Positions 16,877 through 25,049 are shown, numbered from the stretch's first letter. The stretch is 64,000 nucleotides of DNA from DATMNI01 sp035570275 (GCA_035570275.1 DATMNI010000063.1:1-64000); one strand, 5' to 3'. Translations and numbers: made by a program. Notes: a model not told the origin generated them from the letters alone.

Positions 16877-17959
16877 ATGACGTCACCGGACCGGCTGCGG
16901 GAATTGCGCGTCCGCGCCGTCCGCGTGCCCATGGAGCAACCGCATCAGACCGCCAGCGGCACGCTGTCGGAATCGCCCCTGGTGCTGGCGGACGTCACCA
17001 CCGACGGCGGCGTCACCGGGCACAGCATCACTTTCACCTACACGGCGGCGGCGCTCAAGCCGGTGGCGGAGTTGATGGCGAACCTGGCGCCGCTGATTGA
17101 AGGGCAAGTGCTGGCGCCCAGGGAACTGGAGCAGGCGCTGGCGAAGCGCTTCCGGCTTCTGGGCACGCAGGGCCTCGTGGGGATGGCGCTGGCGGGGATC
17201 GACATGGCGCTTTGGGATGCGCTGGCGCGCAGTCACGAAACCTCGCTGGTGCGACTGCTGGGTGGCGTCCCGCGGCCGGTTCCGGCCTATGGCGCGGTAG
17301 GGTACGACGGCGTGGCGGGTTCGGCCAAGATTGCCGAGAGTTGGGCGAAACGCCGGTTCCGGGGCATCAAAGCCAAGATCGGGTACCCGACGGTCCGTCA
17401 GGACGTGGAGGTGATCCGCGCCATGCGGCAGGCGGCGGGCGAGGACATGGCCATCATGGTGGACTACAACCAGAGCCTGACGCCGGTGGAAGCCGTGGCG
17501 CGGATGCGGGTTCTGGATGAGGAAGGGCTCACGTGGGTGGAGGAGCCGACGCTGGCGCACGATTACCGCGGCCACGCCATGGTGGCGCGCGAGGCCAAGA
17601 CCCCGATTCAATGCGGCGAGAACTGGTGGGGCGCCGGCGACCTGCAACGCGCGCTGGAGGCGGGCGCCTCGGATTACGTGATGCCGGACGCCATGAAGAT
17701 TGGCGGCGTGACGGGCTGGCTGCGCGCGGCGGCGCTGGCGGAGGTGGCCGGCGTGCGTGTGAGCAACCATCTGTGGCCGGAGATCAGCGCGCAGCTTCTG
17801 TGTGTGACGCCGACGGCGCACTGGCTGGAATATGCCGACTGGTGGAACCCGATTGTTGCCGAGCCGCTGCGGATCGAACAGGGCATGGCTTTGGTGGATG
17901 GCGCCACGGGGACAGGCGTGGCGTGGAATGAGGAGGCGGTGGGGCGGTATGGGGCGTAG
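16877..17959 (+). CDS. Mandelate-racemase-like enolase-superfamily enzyme
   Basis: This 360-residue enzyme matches the mandelate racemase subgroup very closely at the active site. By comparison with my memory of the Pseudomonas enzyme, numbering is shifted by one. The KxK pair is K165/K167 (IKAKIGYP), the metal ligands are D196 (VDYNQS), E222 (WVEEPT) and E248 (GENW), the His/Asp dyad is H298 (SNHLWPE) with D271 (MPDAMKIGG), and the last glutamate is E318 (HWLEYADWW). All catalytic residues are therefore present. It should abstract the alpha-proton of a carboxylate substrate, either racemising a 2-hydroxy acid or dehydrating a sugar acid. No mandelate pathway gene is nearby, so the substrate is open. 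It may be cotranscribed with the signal peptidase 21 bp upstream. Confidence 0.88.
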   Translation: MTSPDRLRELRVRAVRVPMEQPHQTASGTLSESPLVLADVTTDGGVTGHSITFTYTAAALKPVAELMANLAPLIEGQVLAPRELEQALAKRFRLLGTQGLVGMALAGIDMALWDALARSHETSLVRLLGGVPRPVPAYGAVGYDGVAGSAKIAESWAKRRFRGIKAKIGYPTVRQDVEVIRAMRQAAGEDMAIMVDYNQSLTPVEAVARMRVLDEEGLTWVEEPTLAHDYRGHAMVAREAKTPIQCGENWWGAGDLQRALEAGASDYVMPDAMKIGGVTGWLRAAALAEVAGVRVSNHLWPEISAQLLCVTPTAHWLEYADWWNPIVAEPLRIEQGMALVDGATGTGVAWNEEAVGRYGA

Positions 17960-17966
17960 CCGGGGA

Positions 17967-17987
17967 CTGCCCGAGGGTGATGGGCAG
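17967..17987 (+). terminator. Weak hairpin after the racemase-like gene
   Basis: CTGCCC and GGGCAG pair around a 9-nt loop just after the stop codon. No T-run follows, so termination is uncertain. Confidence 0.25.
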
Positions 17988-18148
17988 CCTGGGACCTGAT
18001 GCGACGATAATAGCCTGCCAGGTCGCCCCGAATATCCTCTGCGGCACTCGCGGCTCTTGCTTCCTATGTTACTTCCGTTCCGGCCGAAGCCGGTTCCAAC
18101 CGCAAGCCAGGGCGCCCATACAGTCCCTTCTGCCTTAAGTCTTTGAGA

Positions 18149-18280
18149 TACAATAGTCTCTTATTCGTTTCCGGGAGCGCTCTCGGGGCCTGACGTGCGG
18201 AGCACCATTGAGAGGTTGCCGGCCAAGGTCTCAAAGGCGGCTTTCCCGGCCCTAAAGTGGAACCTGTCCGGGGAACTCAA
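18149..18280 (+). promoter_or_regulatory. Promoter and structured 5' leader of the second signal peptidase
   Basis: TACAAT at 18149-18154 is followed by about 120 nt before the ATG at 18281. The leader can fold an imperfect hairpin CCGGGA-GCGC-TCTCGG (18171-18186) and a longer one in which TTGAGA (18208-18213) pairs with TCTCAA (18229-18234) around TTG-CCGGC-CAA. GGGGA sits about 7 nt before the ATG. It does not match any riboswitch consensus I know. The sequence before it (17988-18148) shows nothing recognisable. Confidence 0.4.
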
Positions 18281-19240
18281 ATGGCAAACTCGAAAGTTGT
18301 GAAAGCCGCTTCCATTGTTGCGTTCGTGATAGCAGGGCTCGGGGTCATCGGGGCACTTATGGGGCCGATAATGGTTCTGCCCTTGGCGGCGATTCCGCTG
18401 GTTGCCGGCATCGGTATCATGCGCAGGCGGGTGTGGAGTGCCTATGGATTCGCCTTTTACCAGTTCGCGCAGCTTCTTCTGCTACCGGTTGCTCTATTTC
18501 GATCCACGATGGGGCTGCCGGGAATCATTGCGGCAGCCGCGCTGATAGCGGCTCTCATTCCGTTGTTTCTCCTGGCGGGTAGATCGCTCGCGGCCGCGGG
18601 GGCTGAACGCGGCTGGGCCTGGCCCTGGATCGCAGCGTCCGTTCTAACAACCCTTCCGCTTTTCTTCGTTCAAGCCTTTGTAATACCGACGGGTTCGATG
18701 GAAGATACGCTCCTTATCGGCGATCGCATTCTGGTTCAACGTTTCCCAAAACCGAGCCCCGAACGCGGCGACGTGATTGTTTTCGTTTACCCGATCGATC
18801 GGGATCAGACACAAATGAAGCGCGTTATCGGCGCTCCGGGAGACCACATCAGGATTTCGGAGAAAATCGTTTACCGAAATGGGGCGGCGCTTAAAGAGCC
18901 GTACGCAGTCCACAGGACCGCGTATGTGGATTCCTACCGGGACAACTTCCCGAGCGAACCCAACATTCGCCTTGCTGACGCCGCCCGGGAGATGATCGAG
19001 AAGCACGTGGTGAATGGCGAGCTTGTGGTGCCCGGCGGAAAATACTTCGTTCTGGGAGACAATCGAGACAATTCATTTGATAGCCGGTATTGGGGATTTG
19101 TTAGCTCTGCCGATCTTATTGGCAAGCCGCTTGTGATCTACGAGTCCGAGGACCAGACGGAACAAGGGCGGCCCGGTGGAAAACCTGTTTGGGTGTGGGC
19201 GCATGGAGTTCGTTGGAACAGATTCTTGAAGGTTCTCTAA
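18281..19240 (+). CDS. Second type I signal peptidase, with extra N-terminal membrane region
   Basis: A 319-residue signal peptidase I. The catalytic part is canonical: PTGSMEDTLLIGD with Ser139, QMKRVIGAPGD with Lys180, and GDNRDNSFDSRYWG. The first ~130 residues are different: three or four hydrophobic segments (about 8-45, 55-75, 78-100, 112-135) with an MRRR charged break, so there are more membrane spans than in standard LepB. The start is the ATG with GGGGAA upstream; an in-frame GTG at 18257 is less likely. The gene has its own promoter and a structured leader. Two divergent signal peptidases within 3 kb suggest specialised export, but the client is unknown. Confidence 0.9.
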   Translation: MANSKVVKAASIVAFVIAGLGVIGALMGPIMVLPLAAIPLVAGIGIMRRRVWSAYGFAFYQFAQLLLLPVALFRSTMGLPGIIAAAALIAALIPLFLLAGRSLAAAGAERGWAWPWIAASVLTTLPLFFVQAFVIPTGSMEDTLLIGDRILVQRFPKPSPERGDVIVFVYPIDRDQTQMKRVIGAPGDHIRISEKIVYRNGAALKEPYAVHRTAYVDSYRDNFPSEPNIRLADAAREMIEKHVVNGELVVPGGKYFVLGDNRDNSFDSRYWGFVSSADLIGKPLVIYESEDQTEQGRPGGKPVWVWAHGVRWNRFLKVL

Positions 19241-19283
19241 TTCGAAAATTTCCACTGGGGCCCCTCAGGGCTTGTCTTTCGCG

Positions 19284-19775
19284 TCATGCGCCGCCGCGCA
19301 CCTTCTGTGCGGATTCCGCCCCAAACACCGGTAGCCCGGGGTCCGTCAGTAACCCAATCTGCTTGAGCACCGAAGCCTGATCCCAATAGATGTGTTCGTG
19401 CGCAAGCTTGCCATCGCGGAAGCGCACGATCGCCACCAACGCCACTTCCACATAGCGGTTGGTCGCGGGAATACCCGGCAACATCCACGGCATTTCCTGG
19501 GTGTGGGTGAAGGAGAAGATCATTTCATCGACCAACTGCTCTTCTCCCACCGTGCGGGAAATCGGTGTGAGTTTCGTGTCGGGCGGCATCCTCGGAATGA
19601 AATCCTCCGAATAGAAAATGCGCAAGGCGCTTTTCCCCGCGCCACCCGTCAGCACCGGAACATGATTGACGTAGGCGTCATCCACCATGGTGGCCAGGGT
19701 CGAGTCCGTGTCGCGCGTCGCGAATTCATGATTGGTGTGCTCTTCCCACAACCGGGCTAAATCTGCTGGGGGCAT
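19284..19775 (-). CDS. SnoaL-like / NTF2-fold protein
   Basis: A 163-residue single-domain protein of the SnoaL-like ester-cyclase/NTF2-fold type. It has an N-terminal helix (LARLWEEHTNHEFATRD), a segment with VDDAYVNHVPVLTGGAGK and FYSEDFIPRMPPDT, and the C-terminal strand pair VALVAIVRFRDGKLAHEHIYW followed by DQASVLKQIGLL, typical of this family. There is no signal peptide. Members are often of unknown function, some acting as cyclases or isomerases. TAGAAT 6 nt before the ATG suggests a leaderless transcript. It is convergent with the second signal peptidase. Confidence 0.8.
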   Translation of the reverse strand: MPPADLARLWEEHTNHEFATRDTDSTLATMVDDAYVNHVPVLTGGAGKSALRIFYSEDFIPRMPPDTKLTPISRTVGEEQLVDEMIFSFTHTQEMPWMLPGIPATNRYVEVALVAIVRFRDGKLAHEHIYWDQASVLKQIGLLTDPGLPVFGAESAQKVRGGA

Positions 19776-19781
19776 GCAGCA

Positions 19782-19787
19782 ATTCTA
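19782..19787 (-). promoter_or_regulatory. -10 box of a probable leaderless promoter
   Basis: Reads TAGAAT on the minus strand, with 6 nt to the ATG at 19775. Confidence 0.45.
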
Positions 19788-19913
19788 GCCGACGAGGCAG
19801 GACGACTGCACGCCTGGGTGGCCGGCGGCGCTGATCGTGGTGATGAATGCCTATGTTTCTGGGGACATGCTTTTGGCAGCCGGCGTGCTCCACCTTGCTT
19901 CGAAAGGTTCCTC

Positions 19914-20648
19914 ATGCGTCTCGCCAGTACTCTTTTCTTCGTCCTAACCGCCGCCGCCCAGGTACTCACACTCCAGGACGGCACGCCGGTACGCCTTCGC
20001 CTCAACCTTACCGTCTCCTCCGCCAGCACGCACGTCGACCAAACCGTGGATTTCGAAGTCACCGAACCCGTCATTAAAGGGAGTTACGTAGTGATTCCGA
20101 AGGGCTCCGTCGCCCTCGGCCACGTCACCAAAGTGGATACCAGGCACCGCTTCGCACGCGCCGGTGCGCTCGAGCTCAGCATCGATTTCGTGCGCCTCCC
20201 CGATGGCCGGACCATACCCTTGCGCGCCACCCCCGAAAAGGGCGAAGGCGATATGAGCGGCCGCCGTGTGGCCGCCACGATCGCGGCCTCACCCATCCTG
20301 GTGTGGGTAAAAGGCAGGGACGTGACCTTCGAAAAAGGTACTGAGACCACTGCCTACGTCAGCGGCGACACCCGCATCGACGAAGCCCAGCCGCGTACCG
20401 GCCTTACCCCCGCCCCCGACAGCGGTGCGGACCGCAGTGCCGCCCCCGGCGCCGCGCTCACCAACGCCGACATCGTCCAAATGCAGAAGGCCGGACTCTC
20501 CGAAGAGATCATCCGGAGCAAGATTGGCACCTCCGCGACCAACTTCAGCACCGGCACCCAGGACCTGATCCAGTTGAAGGAAGCCGGCGTAAACGACAAC
20601 ATCATCAACGCCATGGTGCGGAAAGCCGGCCGCCCCGGAGTCAAATAA
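19914..20648 (+). CDS. Secreted protein of unknown function with C-terminal paired helical motif
   Basis: A 244-residue exported protein: signal peptide MRLASTLFFVLTAAAQV, then a beta-rich region (about 20-150) with an LQDGTPVRLRLNLTVSSAS strand pair and VIPKGSVALGHVTKV, a form common in Acidobacteria. The C-terminus has the alternating motif LTNADIVQMQKAGLSEEIIR ... DLIQLKEAGVNDNIINAMV, a repeated short helical module found at the ends of many secreted bacterial proteins. Function unknown. The start is the ATG with AAAGG 6 nt upstream; the frame extends 96 nt further without a plausible signal. It is convergent with the next gene across a strong hairpin. Confidence 0.75.
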   Translation: MRLASTLFFVLTAAAQVLTLQDGTPVRLRLNLTVSSASTHVDQTVDFEVTEPVIKGSYVVIPKGSVALGHVTKVDTRHRFARAGALELSIDFVRLPDGRTIPLRATPEKGEGDMSGRRVAATIAASPILVWVKGRDVTFEKGTETTAYVSGDTRIDEAQPRTGLTPAPDSGADRSAAPGAALTNADIVQMQKAGLSEEIIRSKIGTSATNFSTGTQDLIQLKEAGVNDNIINAMVRKAGRPGVK

Positions 20649-20770
20649 TAAGCGCCGTCCTGGAGTGGATGGACCTTGCCGGTGGGTGCTTGGGGCAGAT
20701 GCAGCGTGGCGCGCCGGCACGGCACTCTTGGAAGGAAGAAGAGAATCCCAAGCGTGGCGACGGACGACGG

Positions 20771-20805
20771 GCGAGCGTCCCGCGTAAAAAAGGCGGGACG
20801 CTCGC
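20771..20805. terminator. Strong hairpin between convergent genes
   Basis: GCGAGCGTCCCGC and GCGGGACGCTCGC form a perfect 13-bp stem around a 9-nt A-rich loop (GTAAAAAAG). It lies between genes ending at 20648 (+) and 20833 (-) and could end transcription from both sides, although no U tract follows on either strand. Confidence 0.5.
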
Positions 20806-20832
20806 GCGAAGACGCCCAATGCCGCTGGAGCA

Positions 20833-21447
20833 CTACGGCGCCGACGGCCCCGCCGCATTGAACTCGAACACATCGGTGTTAGTGCGGACAATCAGCCTTC
20901 CCGGCCCGAGAGCCTTGCCTTCGGTGGGGAAAAAGACCACGCCATCGGTGGATTCGCCGGGCGCCAGTTTGGTCTGGACCATGCAGAGCGCGCTGGCGGC
21001 GGCGGCCGCCTTCAACCTGACGGAGCCCATGGCGATGGCCGCCTGGCGGCGTTGCTCGTAACCGTTGGTCGATTTCAGATGCGCGTTTCCGGCGATTGAA
21101 TTCTCGTAGGTGGTCACCAGCTTGATGGCGTCGCTGCCGTTGCCCCTCTGCTCCAGCATCAGGATGACGTCGCGGGCGGCGGCGGCGCGGATGGAGGCGC
21201 CTTCGCCGCGCACGTAGGTGAAATCCTCGGGCCGGATCATATAGGGGCCTTGCGCGCCATTCGAAACCGCTACCTGCATGATGGCGAATTCGTGCAGATG
21301 GGAGGGCATGATAGCGAACATCACGGTCACGCCGGACTTCGTAAGTGTTTGATACTTCAGGCCATTCTGCTCGAACTCGATGACTTGCGCGGGTGCGCTG
21401 TAGAATATCGCAACAGCTATGGCGCATACCCACGGAAGGCGGTTCAT
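20833..21447 (-). CDS. Secreted protein of unknown function
   Basis: A 204-residue protein with a signal peptide (MNRLPWVCAIAVAIFYSAPAQ) and no family I recognise. Readable features are a strand-rich N-terminal part (IEFEQNGLKYQTLTKSGVTV, SHLHEFAIMQVAVSNGAQ), a helical Ala/Arg-rich middle (EGASIRAAAARDVILMLEQR), and a C-terminal strand region with LAPGESTDGVVFFP. The VSNGAQGPYMIRPEDF and PGESTDGVVFFP pattern resembles DUF4352-like extracellular beta-sandwiches that protect or bind a ligand, but this is only a shape argument. It diverges from pckA. TAGAAT lies 6 nt before the ATG. Confidence 0.7.
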   Translation of the reverse strand: MNRLPWVCAIAVAIFYSAPAQVIEFEQNGLKYQTLTKSGVTVMFAIMPSHLHEFAIMQVAVSNGAQGPYMIRPEDFTYVRGEGASIRAAAARDVILMLEQRGNGSDAIKLVTTYENSIAGNAHLKSTNGYEQRRQAAIAMGSVRLKAAAAASALCMVQTKLAPGESTDGVVFFPTEGKALGPGRLIVRTNTDVFEFNAAGPSAP

Positions 21448-21453
21448 GAGATA

Positions 21454-21459
21454 ATTCTA
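21454..21459 (-). promoter_or_regulatory. -10 box of a probable leaderless promoter
   Basis: Reads TAGAAT on the minus strand, 6 nt before the ATG at 21447. The 44-bp gap to pckA must hold both divergent promoters. Confidence 0.45.
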
Positions 21460-21491
21460 TGATACGGCAGTAATTTACTAAGAAGAAAAGA

Positions 21492-23111
21492 ATGTCGAGC
21501 GAACACGAACATATGTCCAATGCCGGAATTCGGCCCAGCAGCCACGGGTTGGAAGACCACGGGATCCGGAACGTCAACGTAGCCTACTGGAATCTAGGCA
21601 CGGCCCAGCTTCTGGAGCATGCGATCCAGCGGCGGGAAGGGAACCTGGCCTCGGGCGGCGCCTTCGTAGTGCGCACCGGGCAGTTCACCGGGCGTTCTCC
21701 CAAGGACAAGTTCATTGTGCGAGACGAAACCAGCGATTCGCAGGTGGCTTGGGGGAAGGTGAACCAGCCGATGTCCGAGGCCGGCTTCGACCGGCTGTAT
21801 TCCAAAATGCTGGCGTTCTGGCAGGGCCACGATGTCTACGTGCAGGATTGCCACGTGGGCGCGGACCCCGAATATGGCATGCCCATTCGTGTCATCACCC
21901 AGCTTGCCTGGCACAACCTGTTCGCGCGCCAACTGTTCATCCGGCCAGACCCGGCCAAGACCCAGGACCACATGCCGGATTTCACCATTATGTTCGCCCC
22001 GGATTTCGTGGCCAGCCCGCCGGAAGACGGCACAAATTCGGAAACCTGCATCGTCATCAGCTTCAAGAAGCGGGTGGTGCTGATTTGCGGCACCAGCTAC
22101 GCGGGGGAGATGAAGAAGTCGGCCTTCACCGTTTTGAATTACCTGCTGCCGGCGCGCGGCGTGTTCCCGATGCATTGCTCGGCCAATATGGGTCCGGGTG
22201 GGGACACGGCGCTATTCTTCGGCCTGTCGGGCACCGGCAAGACGACGCTTTCGGCCGACCCGCTGCGCAACCTGATCGGCGACGACGAGCATGGCTGGAG
22301 CGATAGCGGCGTTTTCAACTTCGAGGGCGGCTGCTACGCCAAGTGCATCCGGCTTTCGCAGCAGAACGAGCCGCAGATCTGGGAGGCCATCCGGTTCGGC
22401 ACGGTGCTGGAGAACGTGGCCATGGATTCGGAGACGCGGCTGCTGAATTTCGATTCCGATGCCCTGACGGAAAACACGCGGGCGGCCTATCCGCTGAGGT
22501 TCATCGAGAACGCCGTGATTCCCAGCGTGGGCGGCCATCCCAATCACGTGATCTTCCTGACGGCGGACGCGTTTGGCGTGCTGCCGCCGATTTCGAAGCT
22601 CTCACCGGAGCAGGCCATGTACCACTTTCTGAGCGGCTATACGGCGAAGGTGGCCGGTACCGAGCGGGGCCTGGGCAAGGAACCGCAGGCCACGTTCAGC
22701 GAATGCTTCGGCGCGCCGTTTCTGCCGCGGCCTGCGGCAGCGTACGCCGCGCTGCTGGGAGAGAAGTTGCGGCGGCATTCCGCGATGTGCTGGCTGGTAA
22801 ACACGGGCTGGGCGGGCGGCCCGTTCGGCGTGGGACAACGCATGAAGTTGGTGTACACTCGCGCCATGCTGAACGCGGCGCTGGCGGGGCAGTTGAATGA
22901 TCTGCCGGTGAACGTTCATCCACTGTTCAAGGTGGCGGTGCCGATCTCGTGCCCAGGGGTGCCCGCGGCGTTCCTGGATGCGCGCGGCATGTGGGCGGAC
23001 AAGACAGCCTACGACCGGGCGGCGCAGAATCTGAGCGCGCGTTTCAACAAAAACTTCGAGAGGTTCGCGGACGTGAACTGGGACGTTGCGGCAGCGGCGC
23101 CGGGGCGATAG
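21492..23111 (+). CDS. pckA: Phosphoenolpyruvate carboxykinase (ATP)
   Basis: A 539-residue, full-length ATP-type PEPCK, which converts oxaloacetate and ATP to PEP, CO2 and ADP, the entry step of gluconeogenesis. The substrate loop TGRSPKDKF is at 66-74, the SYAGEMKKS metal/substrate segment at 202-210, the P-loop GLSGTGKT at 244-251 and the kinase-2 type LIGDDEHGW at 261-269. Later segments (ENTRAAYPLRFI, TADAFGVLPPISKL, NTGWAGGPFGVGQRM) are also typical. The protein is cytoplasmic. The start has only a purine run (AAGAAGAAAAGA) upstream. It appears monocistronic. Confidence 0.97.
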   Translation: MSSEHEHMSNAGIRPSSHGLEDHGIRNVNVAYWNLGTAQLLEHAIQRREGNLASGGAFVVRTGQFTGRSPKDKFIVRDETSDSQVAWGKVNQPMSEAGFDRLYSKMLAFWQGHDVYVQDCHVGADPEYGMPIRVITQLAWHNLFARQLFIRPDPAKTQDHMPDFTIMFAPDFVASPPEDGTNSETCIVISFKKRVVLICGTSYAGEMKKSAFTVLNYLLPARGVFPMHCSANMGPGGDTALFFGLSGTGKTTLSADPLRNLIGDDEHGWSDSGVFNFEGGCYAKCIRLSQQNEPQIWEAIRFGTVLENVAMDSETRLLNFDSDALTENTRAAYPLRFIENAVIPSVGGHPNHVIFLTADAFGVLPPISKLSPEQAMYHFLSGYTAKVAGTERGLGKEPQATFSECFGAPFLPRPAAAYAALLGEKLRRHSAMCWLVNTGWAGGPFGVGQRMKLVYTRAMLNAALAGQLNDLPVNVHPLFKVAVPISCPGVPAAFLDARGMWADKTAYDRAAQNLSARFNKNFERFADVNWDVAAAAPGR

Positions 23112-23164
23112 ATCGGTACGTCGGGACAGATAAGTAGACTGCTTCAGAGTTCCCCAACGTGTCC

Positions 23165-23227
23165 GGGAAACCGCTTGCTTACGCGCGCGGCTCCGATCAG
23201 AGCCGCGACCGTTAGGAAGCGGTTCCC
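23165..23227. repeat. REP-like palindrome, family B, copy 2
   Basis: GGGAAACCGCTTGCTTACG pairs with CGTTAGGAAGCGGTTCCC around GCGCGGCTCCGATCAGAGCCGCG. Like copy 1 it is followed by TATTTCTGAAATG. It lies downstream of pckA and could act as an mRNA-stabilising 3' hairpin. Confidence 0.75.
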
Positions 23228-23288
23228 TCCAAATGTGCGACTGTATTTCTGAAATGGTGTATGAGGGCGGATCGCTGCGCGGTACCAA

Positions 23289-23690
23289 CTACGTACCCGC
23301 GGTGAGCCAGTTCCTCGCAAACTCTTCGGCGTTGCCGTGCAGATCCAGCGGCTCCGTGCGAGCTTCCTGATTGCCTTCGAGATAAACGGCAACCACGCCG
23401 TCCGCAGTGGGACGCAGTTCCAGCCGCCGCTCGCGCGCTTCCAGCCGCAGTGTGGTGTCCAGCCACGCGATGTGCACTTTGACACGTTGGCTGTGGCCGA
23501 TGCGCGTTGCCTGCTTGAGCAATTCGGCCGTGAATGGCCCCTGTTTCAGTTCTTCCGCGAAGGGCGCCGCGGCCCGTGCCTGGGCCTGTTGGCTTTCGCG
23601 TGCCCGCTGCTGGCGCCCGCGGTCTTCCTTGCCCTCCTCGCTGGATTCGAGGCTCTTGAGGCTGTTTTCGAGGTTGTCGAGAAAACTCAT
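23289..23690 (-). CDS. Small cytoplasmic protein of unknown function
   Basis: A 133-residue protein. Residues 1-45 are a highly charged Gln/Arg/Glu-rich helix (LENSLKSLESSEEGKEDRGR, likely coiled-coil). The remainder is a small alpha/beta unit (ELLKQATRIGHSQRVKVHIA, TLRLEARERRLELRPTADGV). It has no signal peptide and I do not recognise a family. GGGAGG lies very close (2 nt) to the ATG. It is divergent from the next gene, 58 bp between the start codons, so the two may be regulated together. Confidence 0.65.
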   Translation of the reverse strand: MSFLDNLENSLKSLESSEEGKEDRGRQQRARESQQAQARAAAPFAEELKQGPFTAELLKQATRIGHSQRVKVHIAWLDTTLRLEARERRLELRPTADGVVAVYLEGNQEARTEPLDLHGNAEEFARNWLTAGT

Positions 23691-23735
23691 CTCCTCCCAG
23701 TTTGACGGAAAACGCCCCCGGCGTCCAACTCAAGG

Positions 23736-23741
23736 TACGAT
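23736..23741 (+). promoter_or_regulatory. -10-like box, possible leaderless start
   Basis: TACGAT ends 7 nt before the ATG at 23749. Confidence 0.4.
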
Positions 23742-23748
23742 AGACGCG

Positions 23749-24144
23749 ATGGCCGATCCCTCAAACCAGCGCCTCAATGACCTCCGAAACGGCCTGCTCC
23801 GCCTGCACAAATCGTTGCTGGACTCCGAGCGGGCCGCTTACGAACGCGACGTGGAGCGCATCTCGACCACCGGCCAATTCCTCAACCTGGTGCTCAACGA
23901 CCCCTGGTTCAACTGGCTGCGCGACCTTTCGCAATTTATCGTGGTGGTGGATGAAGCTGTGGATTCGAAGGAACCGGTAACCCCCGAAGACGCCGACCGC
24001 CTGATCGCGCGCGCCCGCGAGCTGGTTTCACCATCCGAGGAAGGCACGGGTTTCGCCCGACGGTATTTCGAGGGCATGCAGCGCGACCCGGGCGTGGTGC
24101 TGGCACACCGGGACATGGTGCAGGTGTTCGCGGCGCTGGGGTAA
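23749..24144 (+). CDS. Small helical protein of unknown function
   Basis: A 131-residue, all-helical cytoplasmic protein. The N-terminus (LNDLRNGLLRLHKSLLDSER) and the aromatic-rich core (NLVLNDPWFNWLRDLSQFIV) are followed by VVVDEAVDSKEPVTPEDADR and a C-terminal helix. I do not name a family with confidence. The frame is open further upstream, but that part is antisense to the neighbouring gene. The ATG at 23749 has a -10-like TACGAT 7 nt before it, suggesting a leaderless start. Confidence 0.65.
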   Translation: MADPSNQRLNDLRNGLLRLHKSLLDSERAAYERDVERISTTGQFLNLVLNDPWFNWLRDLSQFIVVVDEAVDSKEPVTPEDADRLIARARELVSPSEEGTGFARRYFEGMQRDPGVVLAHRDMVQVFAALG

Positions 24145-24145
24145 A

Positions 24146-24213
24146 CACAGGCGAACCCACGCGGGCAGGAATGCCTGTGCTGCTCGGGAATGCCTGTGCG
24201 ACAGGCTGGTTGG
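24146..24213. repeat. Family E short palindromes, two copies
   Basis: ACACAGGC ... GGCAGGAATGCCTGTG and GGGAATGCCTGTGCGACAGGC lie in tandem between convergent genes. The motif GGAATGCCTGTG is the same as in 9238-9262. Confidence 0.55.
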
Positions 24214-24218
24214 CCGTG

Positions 24219-25043
24219 TTACTTGAACGTAATTGTGGTTTCGGTGTGGAACTTCTGGTATCCGTGAAAGGCCACACTGTTCCGGGTGTGCAACCGGGTG
24301 CTGCGCATTTCCACCTCGGCCTTGAGCGGCAGCAGATACTCTTGGCCACCCACTTCGGCGAAGTCGTAGTCCAGGCGGGTAACCGATTGGCGCGCCGGGA
24401 AATTTACCGGCATCTCGCCCTCCATGGTTAGATGCAACGGCATGTTCGTGTCACGGTCCACCACAATCTCACCGTGAAACCCCACTACCGCTTCCACTAT
24501 GTTGTCCCGGTCCAATTGGACGCTCACTACGTACGACGAGTGCGCCAGATCCACGCGATACGTGTAGACCGCCGCCCGCCGCTTGCGAAGCGTGGTCCAG
24601 TTCTTCCAATGAAACTCGCCGGCCGATTTGGGGTCGAAGATCACGTTCAGAATCGTGCCGAATTCGCCCTTCGAAGCGGAGCCTCCGCTCTTCATGTAAT
24701 CCAGGTTGGTGGGCTTGTTGTCGATGGTCAGCAGCTTGTAATCTTCCCTCTGGTCGAAGTAGGTGAGCTTCACGGTGAGCGTGTCGACGGGCGTCCAATG
24801 GTCGCGGCCGTAGCGATCTTCGTAGCGCTTCACCACCTGCGTGCAGATGAAATCGGGCAGCGACCTGGTGTAGTCGAGCGCACCTTCGCGAACCTGCTCC
24901 AGCAGATGCGCCTGCTCCTCTTCCGAGGGCTTGGGCTCAACGGCCAGCGCCGCCCCGGCCGTCACTCCGAGAGCAGTGATTCCGAGACCCGTGATTCCGG
25001 GAGCCGTCATTCCGAGAGCCGCAATCAGAAGACGCAGGCGCAT
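24219..25043 (-). CDS. Secreted paralog of the upstream gene, unknown function
   Basis: A 274-residue exported protein, a clear paralog of the gene at 25050-26159. They share Y(T)xxLPDFxCTQ, QREDYKLLTIDNKPTN versus RREDYRLISIDDRPTD, GEFGTILNVIFDPKSAGEF versus GEFGSMLHEIFNPQSHAEF, VGFHGEIVVDRDT versus TGFHGLVYVDRET, and RLDYDFAEVGGQEYLLPLKA versus TVDYDFAEVGGKPYLLPLRA. The signal peptide contains four in-frame pentapeptide repeats (ALGMT APGIT GLGIT ALGVT), encoded by a 15-bp DNA repeat. The function is unknown; the beta-rich form is reminiscent of outer-membrane lipoprotein carriers. It follows its paralog after 6 bp and is surely cotranscribed. Confidence 0.75.
   Translation of the reverse strand: MRLRLLIAALGMTAPGITGLGITALGVTAGAALAVEPKPSEEEQAHLLEQVREGALDYTRSLPDFICTQVVKRYEDRYGRDHWTPVDTLTVKLTYFDQREDYKLLTIDNKPTNLDYMKSGGSASKGEFGTILNVIFDPKSAGEFHWKNWTTLRKRRAAVYTYRVDLAHSSYVVSVQLDRDNIVEAVVGFHGEIVVDRDTNMPLHLTMEGEMPVNFPARQSVTRLDYDFAEVGGQEYLLPLKAEVEMRSTRLHTRNSVAFHGYQKFHTETTITFK
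24961..25020 (-). repeat. 15-bp tandem repeat inside a signal peptide
   Basis: Four adjacent 15-bp units of the type GTGATTCCGAGAGCC on the plus strand encode, on the minus strand, the pentapeptide A/G-L/P-G-M/I/V-T four times in the hydrophobic core of the signal peptide. Length changes in whole units would keep the frame. Confidence 0.85.
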
Positions 25044-25049
25044 GGCGTG

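Noticed and set aside
18149..18280. A known riboswitch class in the leader of the second signal peptidase.
   Set aside because: The conserved cores I looked for (TPP, cobalamin, SAM, c-di-GMP, guanidine, fluoride) were not seen; only plain hairpins are present, so it is listed as an unexplained leader.
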